A DNA stretch of 64,000 nucleotides, taken from contig NZ_RJWA01000006.1 in the NCBI RefSeq assembly GCF_003762835.1, positions 310,001-374,000 on the forward strand, read 5' to 3'. Shown piece after piece: positions 18,720-25,834 of this stretch. Every line of letters starts with the position of its first letter. Positions within the stretch are counted from its first letter, which is position 1. The notes beneath the pieces were generated by a model. The model was not told the DNA's origin. It was given only the letters and a program-made list of their open reading frames with translations, and did no database searches. The stretch is from Micromonospora sp. HM5-17 (GTDB lineage: Bacteria > Actinomycetota > Actinomycetes > Mycobacteriales > Micromonosporaceae). A program made the translations under genes and the position numbers.

Positions 18720-18801
18720 CGGTGGGTGTGGCTGCGGCGGCAGCCGGGCGAGCCTGCTGCTCTGCGGCGACAGCTCGCTGTCCGTGACGACCTGCAACTG
18801 A
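18661..18801 (+). CDS. ramS: SapB-like class III lanthipeptide precursor (RamS/AmfS homologue, 46 aa)
   Basis: The 46-codon ORF starts at an ATG with GGGGAGGTG 8 nt upstream and overlaps the end of the synthetase gene by 59 nt in another frame. The leader holds the LLDLQGMEL box, the class III leader helix recognised by LanKC. The C-terminus SRASLLLCGDSSLSVTTCN carries two S-x2-S-x3-C ring motifs. As I recall the Streptomyces coelicolor RamS core, it differs within this segment only by Val for Ile. The product should be a secreted, surfactant-like morphogenetic peptide. An extra CGCGG stretch just before the core is unlike RamS. Confidence 0.95.
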   Translation: MALLDLQGMELTPADRGGGDGGCGCGGSRASLLLCGDSSLSVTTCN

Positions 18802-18875
18802 GCAGCGCGCGTCCGGCCCTGGGCGGGAGGGAGTTGCCCGCCCAGGGCCCTCCGGCGGCGAAGGGGGGTGGCACG

Positions 18876-20663
18876 ATGGCCGGCGCCGGCGACCGGCTGC
18901 TGTGCCGGACGATCGGGTACGGCGGTGGCTGGACCGTCGTCCTCGCCCTCGCCGCGCTGCTCGGGGCCGGGGCGGAACTGCTGCTCCCGGTGACGCTCGG
19001 GCTGGCCGTGGACGCCGCGCTTGGCACGGCCGACCACCGGTGGCCGCTGGCCGCCGGTGGACTCGTCCTGCTCATCGTCGCCACCGACACCCTGGGCAGC
19101 CTGGCCGATGGGGCCGGCACCGCCCGAGCCACCGCCCGGCTGCGGCAGCGACTGCTGCGACACCTGCTCGCCCTCGACCCCCGGGCCGCCGCCCGGCATT
19201 CGGTGGGCGACCTGATCGGACGGCTGGTCGGCCAGGCGGCCGACGCCGGTCGGGCCGGCACCACGCTCGTCTCGGGCGTCACCGCGGCGCTTCCGCCGCT
19301 GGGCAGCGTCGCCGCGCTCGCCCTGCTGGACTGGCGCCTCGCCGCGACCTTCCTCGCCGGCCTGCTGCTGCTCGCCGCCGGGCTGCGGACCTTCGTCACC
19401 GACGCCTCGGCCGCCGCCGCCGGGTACCTCACCGTGCAGGGCCAGCTCGCCGGACGGCTGGCCGAGGCGTTGCGGGGCGCCCGAACCATCGCCGCCGCCG
19501 GCACCGTCCCCGCCGAGGTCGCCCGGATCCTGGCCCCGCTGCCGCGGCTGGGCTGGCACGGGGCGCGTACCTGGACGGCGCTCGCCCGGGCCGCCGCGCG
19601 GACGGCGGCGGTCGCCCCACTCCTGCACCTGGCGGTCGTCGCGGTCGGCGGCTGGTCGGTGGCTCAGGGGCGGCTCAGCCCCGGGCAGCTCGTCGCCGCG
19701 GCGCAGTACGCCGCGCTCGGCGCCGGCCTCGGCGCGGTCGTGGCCACCCTCAACCGGCTGATCCGCACCCGTACCGGGGCACACCGGGTCGCGGCCATCC
19801 TGGCCGAACCGGTGCTCCCGTACGGTACGGCGACGCTGCCCGCCGGGGGTGGCCGGCTGGAGCTGGTGGGGGTGACGGTCCGCGCCGACGACGGCCGGCC
19901 GGTGCTGACCGGGATCGATCTGAGGGTGCCGGCCGGCGACACGCTCGCGGTGGTCGGCCCCTCGGGCGCGGGCAAGTCGACGCTGGCGGCGGTCGCCGGA
20001 CGGCTCCGCGACCCCGACGCCGGCGAGGTCCTGCTGGACGGGGTACCGCTGCGCACGTTGAGCCGCACCGCCCTACGCCGCGCCGTCGGGTACGGCTTCG
20101 AGCGTCCCGTCCTGGTCGGGACGACCGTGGCGGACGTCGTCACCCTCGGCGCGGCGGTCCGGCCGAACCGGGCCGACCCGGCCGGGCCGGCCCGGGCCGC
20201 CGCCGTCGACGACGTCGTCGAACGGCTGCCCCGCGGGTACGCCACCCCGCTCGACGACGCGCCGATGTCCGGCGGCGAGATCCAGCGTCTCGGGCTGGCC
20301 CGCGCGCTCTACGCCGACCGGCTGCTCATCCTCGACGACGCGACGTCCAGCCTGGACACGGCCACCGAACACCGGATCACCCGGTCGGTCACCACCCACC
20401 GCGACCGCCGTACCCGGCTCGTGGTGACCCACCGGGCGGCCACGGCGGCCGCGGCCGACCTGGTCGCCTGGCTCGACGGCGGTCGGCTGCGCGCGGTGGG
20501 GCGGCACCGCGACCTGTGGCGGGACGCGGCCTACCGCGCCGTCTTCCAGGCGGCGCCGGAGCCGGGCGCCGGCACCGGGCCGACGCTCCGGCCCGCTCCG
20601 GGACCGCACGTCGGGACGCCGGCCGGTGACCCGGACACGGCGGCATCCGGGGCGACCCGGTGA
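18876..20663 (+). CDS. ramA: Lanthipeptide ABC exporter half-transporter (RamA-like)
   Basis: The 595-residue protein has an N-terminal six-helix membrane domain and a C-terminal ATPase with Walker A GPSGAGKSTL, signature MSGGEIQRLGLARAL, Walker B LLILDDATSSLD and H-loop VVTHRA. The catalytic glutamate after Walker B is replaced by aspartate, so its composite ATP site may be slow or silent. The ATG at 18876 was chosen because AAGGGGGGTGG precedes it. It lies 74 nt after the precursor gene and overlaps the next half-transporter, with which it should form a heterodimer exporting the modified peptide. Confidence 0.9.
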   Translation: MAGAGDRLLCRTIGYGGGWTVVLALAALLGAGAELLLPVTLGLAVDAALGTADHRWPLAAGGLVLLIVATDTLGSLADGAGTARATARLRQRLLRHLLALDPRAAARHSVGDLIGRLVGQAADAGRAGTTLVSGVTAALPPLGSVAALALLDWRLAATFLAGLLLLAAGLRTFVTDASAAAAGYLTVQGQLAGRLAEALRGARTIAAAGTVPAEVARILAPLPRLGWHGARTWTALARAAARTAAVAPLLHLAVVAVGGWSVAQGRLSPGQLVAAAQYAALGAGLGAVVATLNRLIRTRTGAHRVAAILAEPVLPYGTATLPAGGGRLELVGVTVRADDGRPVLTGIDLRVPAGDTLAVVGPSGAGKSTLAAVAGRLRDPDAGEVLLDGVPLRTLSRTALRRAVGYGFERPVLVGTTVADVVTLGAAVRPNRADPAGPARAAAVDDVVERLPRGYATPLDDAPMSGGEIQRLGLARALYADRLLILDDATSSLDTATEHRITRSVTTHRDRRTRLVVTHRAATAAAADLVAWLDGGRLRAVGRHRDLWRDAAYRAVFQAAPEPGAGTGPTLRPAPGPHVGTPAGDPDTAASGATR

Positions 20664-22537
20664 GAGAGGTCCTGCGGTTCACCGCCGGGGCACTGCGCCG
20701 TCGGGGCCGGCCGCTCGCCCGGCTCGGCGCGTGGTCGGCCGCGGAGGCGCTGCCGGTGCTGCTCACCGGCCATGCCACCGCCCGTGCCGTGGACGAGGGC
20801 TTCCTGGCCGGCCGACCGGGGGTCGGACTGGGCTGGCTGGGCGTACTGGCCGTCGCGATCGGCGTCGGTGCGGTGGCGACCGGACGGACCTACGCATGCC
20901 TCGGCGTGATCGTGGAACCGGTCCGCGACGACCTCGCGCGCCGGGTCGTCGCGGGGGCGCTGCACCAGGCCACCGCCGCCGGCGCCCGGCCGTCCGACAC
21001 CGCCCCCGTGGCCCGGTTGACCCACCAGGTGGAGATCGTCCGGGACACCTTCGCCGGGTTGGTGATGGTGGTCCGGGGTTTCCTCGTCACCGCCGGGGCG
21101 GCGCTGCTCGGCCTGGTCTCGCTCACCCCGGTCGTCACCGGGGTGGTCGCGGTGCCGCTGGTAGCCGGTCTGCTCCTCTTCGTCGCCACCCTGCCGACGA
21201 TGGCCGACCGGCAGCGGGCGTACGTGCACGCCGACGAGCGGCTGGGCGCCGAGGTGGGCGCCGCGCTCGCCGGACACCGGGACGTGACCGCGTGCGGCGG
21301 GCAGGACGTCGTGGCCGAGCAGGTGGGCCGGCAGGTGGCCCGCCAGGCCGAGGCCGAGCGCGGACTGGCCCGGATGGCCGCGCTGCGCAGCCTGATCCTC
21401 GCGGTCGGCGGATGGCTCCCCCTGGCGGCGCTGCTGGTCGCGGCCCCCTGGCTGGTCCGTACCGGGCTCAGCGCGGGTGCGCTGCTCGGCGCCCTGGTGT
21501 ACGTCGCCACCGGGCTGCAACCGGCGCTGCACTCGCTGGTGCAGGGGGTGGCCGGAGGCGGCCTGCGGTTCGCCGTCACCCTGGACCGGATCCTCGCCGC
21601 CACCGGGGCACCGCCGCCCGCGCCGACCACCGGCCCGTCGGCCGCCCCCGCCCGGGGCGCGACCGGGCCACGGGCGGCGGGCGAGGGGCGGGTCGTACCC
21701 CGACCGGCCGCTGCCCTGCCCGCCGCCCGACCGTCCGGGGCGAACGGACCCGTGCCGGTGCCCGACGCGGAACTCCGCAGCGTCACCGTCCGGTACGGCC
21801 CACACGCCCGGCCCGTCCTGGACAACCTGGACCTGACTCTTCCGCCGGGCGAGCACCTGGCGGTGGTGGGACCGAGCGGTGTCGGGAAGTCCACCCTGGC
21901 CGTGGTGCTCGCGGGACTGCTCCCACCCCGGGCGGGGACCGTGCGGCTCGACGGTGCCCCGGTCGACGGCCTCGACCCGGCCGCGCTGGCCGCCCGCCGG
22001 GTTCTCATCCCGCAGGAGGCGTACGTCTTCACCGGAACGCTGTGGGAGAACCTCCGCTACCTCAACCCGGACGCCGACGAGGCGGCGGTGGCGGCAGCCG
22101 TGGCCGCCCTCGGGGTGGAGCCGCTGGTGAACCGGGTCGGCGGGCTCGCCGCGCCGGTGGATCCGGGAGCGCTCTCCGCCGGGGAGCGACAGCTGGTCGC
22201 CGCCGCCCGTGCCTACCTCTCCCCCGCGCCGCTGGCGATCCTCGACGAGGCCACCTGTCACCTGGATCCGGCGGCCGAGGCGAGGGTGGAGGCCGCCTTC
22301 GCGGCCCGGCCCGGCACGCTCGTGGTTGTCGCGCACCGGATCAGTTCGGCGCTCCGGGCCCGCCGGGTGCTGATCCTCGAGGACGGCCGGGCACTCCTGG
22401 GCCGGCACGACGAACTGCTGGCGCGTTCGGCGACCTACCGGGCTCTGGTCGGGCACTGGCACGGCGAACCGGACCTGAGGGCGGCGACACCGGCCGGCTC
22501 CCGGCCGGCACCGGTGGCGACCGACCCCGGGCGGTAG
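20660..22537 (+). CDS. ramB: Lanthipeptide ABC exporter half-transporter (RamB-like)
   Basis: The 625-residue partner starts at a GTG overlapping the upstream stop (GTGA). It has six membrane helices, a 60-residue Pro/Ala linker, and an ATPase domain with Walker A GPSGVGKSTL, Q-loop PQEAYVF, Walker B LAILDEATCHLD with the catalytic Glu present, and H-loop VVAHR. The signature motif reads LSAGERQ instead of LSGGQ. Together with the upstream protein it makes a heterodimeric exporter with one canonical and one weakened site. The gene order synthetase-precursor-transporter-transporter equals ramCSAB of Streptomyces. Confidence 0.9.
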   Translation: MREVLRFTAGALRRRGRPLARLGAWSAAEALPVLLTGHATARAVDEGFLAGRPGVGLGWLGVLAVAIGVGAVATGRTYACLGVIVEPVRDDLARRVVAGALHQATAAGARPSDTAPVARLTHQVEIVRDTFAGLVMVVRGFLVTAGAALLGLVSLTPVVTGVVAVPLVAGLLLFVATLPTMADRQRAYVHADERLGAEVGAALAGHRDVTACGGQDVVAEQVGRQVARQAEAERGLARMAALRSLILAVGGWLPLAALLVAAPWLVRTGLSAGALLGALVYVATGLQPALHSLVQGVAGGGLRFAVTLDRILAATGAPPPAPTTGPSAAPARGATGPRAAGEGRVVPRPAAALPAARPSGANGPVPVPDAELRSVTVRYGPHARPVLDNLDLTLPPGEHLAVVGPSGVGKSTLAVVLAGLLPPRAGTVRLDGAPVDGLDPAALAARRVLIPQEAYVFTGTLWENLRYLNPDADEAAVAAAVAALGVEPLVNRVGGLAAPVDPGALSAGERQLVAAARAYLSPAPLAILDEATCHLDPAAEARVEAAFAARPGTLVVVAHRISSALRARRVLILEDGRALLGRHDELLARSATYRALVGHWHGEPDLRAATPAGSRPAPVATDPGR

Positions 22538-22766
22538 CGCCCGCGCGGCCGGCGCGGAGCACCCGGCGGCGACCGGGGTGGCCGGGTCATGGAGCACCCG
22601 GGGTTGGCCGCCCTGGGACGGCCGGCCGGTACCCGGCGACCGGATCCGCCGCGGCGGGCGGCTGGTCGGCGTCCTGGCGTACCGGGTGACATCGGGCGTG
22701 GCACACCGTGCGCCCGGTCGTCGTCGGGGCGGGCGGGGACACGGTGCGCCGGGGTGGGGCCCCGGG

Positions 22767-23366
22767 TCAGATCCAGCCCTCCTCACGGGCGATCCGGATC
22801 GCCTCGATCCGGGTCCGGGCGCCGGTCTTCCCGACGATCCGGGACAGGTGGTTCCGGACCGTTCCCGGCGAGAGCGAGAGCTTGCTGGCGATCTCCAGCA
22901 CCGGCCATCCCTCGGCGGCGATCTCCAGCACCTCCACCTCCCGGCGGGTGAGCGGGTTGGCCCGGCTCAGCGCCGCCACGACGAGCTCGGCATCCACGAC
23001 GGCACCACCGGTGGCGAGCCGACGTACGGCGTCGACCAGCCGTTCCGGCGCGACGTCGTTCCCGAGGAACCCGAGCCGTCGGCCCGGGGCGCGCAGGGCG
23101 TCGCCGAGGACCCGGGGCCGGCGCGGGTCGACCAGCACGAGCACCGGCGGCGGTTCGACGGACGCGTTCCGTCCGGACAGGACACCGGTTCCGAGGAACG
23201 TGACGTCGGTGACCGCCACGTCGGGACGCTGCGCCCGGAGTGCCGGAGCGACGTCCTCGGCCCGCTCCACCTCCGCGACGACCTCGATGTCCCTCTGCAT
23301 GGTCAGTACGAAGGCCAGGGCTCCCCGCACGAGGGCCCCGTCGAGCGCGAGCAGCGTCCGAATCAC
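22767..23366 (-). CDS. LuxR-type (NarL/FixJ) regulator with degenerate receiver, RamR-like paralogue 1
   Basis: The 199-residue protein has a receiver-like N-terminal domain and a C-terminal LuxR HTH (LTRREVEVLEIAAEG, LSLSPGTVRNHLSRIVGKTGA). The receiver keeps an Asp at VAVTD but lacks the acidic pair near the N-terminus (LALDG) and the conserved Lys (FLGND), so classical phosphorylation is unlikely. The GTG at 23366 (VIRTLLALDG) with GGGGT upstream fits the family start better than a longer frame to 23420. It lies directly beyond the ramB-like gene in opposite orientation. RamR in Streptomyces is an orphan regulator of the same type, so control of this operon is the likely role. Confidence 0.85.
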   Translation of the reverse strand: MIRTLLALDGALVRGALAFVLTMQRDIEVVAEVERAEDVAPALRAQRPDVAVTDVTFLGTGVLSGRNASVEPPPVLVLVDPRRPRVLGDALRAPGRRLGFLGNDVAPERLVDAVRRLATGGAVVDAELVVAALSRANPLTRREVEVLEIAAEGWPVLEIASKLSLSPGTVRNHLSRIVGKTGARTRIEAIRIAREEGWI

Positions 23367-23504
23367 GTCTACCCCAGCACGTTGTCGACAGAGGATCACT
23401 AAGCGTAAACATCTAAACACGAACAGCCCCGATACGCCCGGCGATGCGGCCGGGACCGGAGCGCCCGGTCGGCCTCACCGGCCGCGGCGCCACCCGGGCA
23501 CCGG

Positions 23505-24104
23505 TCAGAGCCAGCCGGCGCGCTGGGCCCGCCGTACCGCCTCCAGCCGGTTCCGCGAGCCGGTCTTGCGGAGGATCACCGAGAGGTGGTTGCGCACCGT
23601 GCCGTGCGCGAGAAAGAGCCGACGGGCGATCTCCTTCAACGGCAGTCCCTCGGCCACGATCCGCAGTACCTCCCGCTCCCGCTCGGTCAGCGGACCGGCC
23701 GACGGGGTGAGTGCGGCGACCGCCGCGACGGGGTCGACCACGCGCTCCCCGGCCGCCACCGCGCGCACCAACCGGGTCAACTCGGTCGGCGGCAGGTTCT
23801 TGGTGACGAACCCCCGGGCACCTGCCCGCAGGGCCCGTTGCAGCATCTCCGGCGACGGCTGGCTGCTCAGCGTCAGCACGGCGCTCTCCGGCACCTCCGC
23901 ACCGAGCCGCGCCACCGCGGCGAGCGTGTCCGGCCGGTCCATGTCGACCACCACCACGTCCGGCCGCCGCGCGCGGGCGACCGGGACGAGGCCGTCGGGC
24001 TCCTGAAGGTCGGCCACCACCTCGAGGTCGTCCTCACGCGACAACATCGCGCACAGCGCGCGGCGCAGCAGGCCCATCTCCTCCACGATCACCACGCGGA
24101 TCAT
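23505..24104 (-). CDS. ramR: LuxR-type (NarL/FixJ) regulator, RamR-like paralogue 2
   Basis: Also 199 residues, this regulator has a receiver domain with an acidic pair (VIVEEMG), a possible phosphoacceptor Asp in VVVVDMD, Ser in LTLSS and Lys in FVTKNLPP. Its HTH (LTEREREVLRIVAEG, LAHGTVRNHLSVILRKTGSRNRLEAVRRAQRAGWL) closely parallels that of its neighbour, so the two arose by duplication. The ATG at 24104 has CGGAGTG upstream. No histidine kinase is nearby. It keeps more receiver residues than paralogue 1 and is the better candidate for the RamR/AmfR activator. Confidence 0.85.
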   Translation of the reverse strand: MIRVVIVEEMGLLRRALCAMLSREDDLEVVADLQEPDGLVPVARARRPDVVVVDMDRPDTLAAVARLGAEVPESAVLTLSSQPSPEMLQRALRAGARGFVTKNLPPTELTRLVRAVAAGERVVDPVAAVAALTPSAGPLTEREREVLRIVAEGLPLKEIARRLFLAHGTVRNHLSVILRKTGSRNRLEAVRRAQRAGWL

Positions 24105-24538
24105 GAGGTCACTCCGATCTGGTACCACGTCCTGCGACGGTCAACGACGTCCGTCCGGCGCATCCGGACGGAGCGGGTCACGAACCCCGGTCCGGGTGGC
24201 ACCGCCGGTCCGGAGGGGCGGGTCGCGGACGGACTGCGCACGCACCGCGCGGGCCGGGGCAGCGGACCAGCGCGCGGCCGACGCACCGGCCCGACGCGGG
24301 TGGCCGAGCGGCTGATCAGCCGGGAAGGAGGGGCACGCCGGGTCGCGGCGGAACACCGCGCCTGACCGCTACCGGGCCGCGCCGCACTGCTGACACCGCT
24401 GCCATGTCGCGAGGGGCCCGCCGAGATAGGCGAACAGGTACCACAGCGTAACTCCGCGTCTACCATGACGCACGTCTGGAGCGCCGGCGGCGGCTCGCGG
24501 GCACCGCGACCACCGGTCACGGCGGCTATCGTGGTCCG
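24105..24538. other. 434-nt interval between regulator and aminotransferase
   Basis: This divergent intergenic region holds no supported gene. At its right end TATCGT (24527-24532) lies six bases before the aminotransferase ATG, a spacing typical of a leaderless transcript. The rest is GC-rich with no clear repeat or operator. Confidence 0.45.
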
Positions 24539-25738
24539 ATGCCGGCATCCATGCCGCCCACACTGCCCATCGTGCAGTTTCGCGCCGCGGCGGAGACCAT
24601 CGACCTCGGGTGGGGACATCCACACCCGGCGGCGCTGCCGGTCGACGGTTGGGCCGAGGCGACGCACTCCGCCCTGCGCCGGTACGGCGCCGCCATGCTG
24701 ACGTACGGCCACGCCCCCGGGCCGGGACCGCTGATCGAGTGGCTGTGCCACCGACTCGCCGAGGTGGACGGTGCCGCGCCGGACCCGACGCACCTCTTCG
24801 TCACCGCGGGCGCCTCACACGCGTTGGACCTGGTCACCGCGTTCCTCTGCCGCCCGGGCGACGTCGTCCTGGTCGACTCGCCCACGTACCATCTCGCCCT
24901 GCGGATCATCGCCGACCACCGGGTCGACATCGTGCCGGCCCCGACCGGCCCGGACGGCATCGATGCGGTCGCCACCACCGACCTGGTACGGGCACTGCTC
25001 CGGCAGGGACGACGGGTCCCGATGCTCTACCTGGTGCCGACCTTCAACAACCCGACCGGACGGTCGCTGCCGCCCGCCGTCCGGGCCGACCTGGTCGAGG
25101 CGGCCCGGCGCACCGGGGTCACCCTGGTCGAGGACGACACCTACCGGGAACTCGCCTATCCCGGGCCGGCACCACCCTCGCTGTTCAGTGCCGCCGAGAC
25201 CGGCACGGTGGTGCGCATCGGCTCGTTCGCCAAGTCCGTCGCGCCCGGCCTGCGGCTGGGCTGGGTGACCGCCGCCGCCCCGGTGGTCCGGGCGCTGACG
25301 GCACGCGGCTACGTCGACAGCGGCGGTGGGGTGAACCACGCGAACGCCCTGATCCTGGCCGAGTTCGCGACGCTCGGTCTCTACCGGCGGCACGTCGAGG
25401 CGATCCGGGTCCGCTACGCCGCACAGCGCGACGCCCTGGTCGCGGCGGTCCGTCGGCGGCTGCCGCAGGCCGAGTTCACCGTGCCCGCGGGCGGATGGTT
25501 TCTGTGGCTGCGCCTACCCGAGGAGGCCGCGGGCACCCGACTGCTGCCGTACGCGGAACGGGCCGGAGTCTCCTACCTGCCCGGGAACCAGTTCCACGTG
25601 GCCGACACCGGGCACCGGTACCTCCGGCTGTCGTTCTCGCTCTTCGACCCGGAGACGCTGGCGGAGGCGGCACGGCGGCTCGGTGCGGCGTATCGGAGCG
25701 CTGGTCTCTCCGGGGCATCGGCACGGATTAGCCCCTGA
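24539..25738 (+). CDS. PLP-dependent aminotransferase, class I/II (MocR-like without HTH)
   Basis: The 399-residue enzyme shows the fold-type I pattern: TAGASHALDL for phosphate binding, DSPTYHLAL, FNNPTGRSL with the PLP-contacting Asn, VEDDTYREL with the ring-nitrogen Asp and Tyr, the Schiff-base Lys232 in SFAKSVAPGLRLGW, and YLRLSFS with the substrate Arg. The sequence resembles the aminotransferase half of MocR proteins and 2-aminoadipate aminotransferases (LysN type). The substrate is unknown. A TATCGT element six bases before the ATG suggests leaderless translation. It converges with the asparagine-synthetase-like gene. Confidence 0.88.
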   Translation: MPASMPPTLPIVQFRAAAETIDLGWGHPHPAALPVDGWAEATHSALRRYGAAMLTYGHAPGPGPLIEWLCHRLAEVDGAAPDPTHLFVTAGASHALDLVTAFLCRPGDVVLVDSPTYHLALRIIADHRVDIVPAPTGPDGIDAVATTDLVRALLRQGRRVPMLYLVPTFNNPTGRSLPPAVRADLVEAARRTGVTLVEDDTYRELAYPGPAPPSLFSAAETGTVVRIGSFAKSVAPGLRLGWVTAAAPVVRALTARGYVDSGGGVNHANALILAEFATLGLYRRHVEAIRVRYAAQRDALVAAVRRRLPQAEFTVPAGGWFLWLRLPEEAAGTRLLPYAERAGVSYLPGNQFHVADTGHRYLRLSFSLFDPETLAEAARRLGAAYRSAGLSGASARISP

Positions 25739-25834
25739 CCCAAAGATGCCGCGCGCCGGCCGTTCCACCGGTCCCGGCCGCCACCCTCGGCACGTCGTCG
25801 GCCCCTGACCCTCCTGATCGTTCCCGGTCGGGCG

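Noticed and set aside
15972-19784. Antisense open frame of more than 1200 codons opposite the lanthipeptide genes
   Set aside because: It mirrors well-supported genes with clear domains, is Arg/Gly/Pro/Gln-rich, and has no recognisable domain or ribosome binding site. Long antisense frames are common in GC-rich DNA.
20531-22786. Antisense frame opposite the RamA/RamB-like genes
   Set aside because: Low-complexity Arg/Gly/Gln sequence with no motif; the plus-strand genes carry complete ABC signatures.
22783-23412. Alternative minus-strand frame over the first RamR-like regulator
   Set aside because: It is a shifted reading of the same region, dominated by Arg/Gly; the LuxR HTH is in the 22767-23366 frame.
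24539-25738. Aminotransferase as the missing EgtE
   Set aside because: Its motifs are those of class I/II aminotransferases (MocR/LysN-like), not of EgtE-type C-S lyases, and it is 18 kb from egtABCD.
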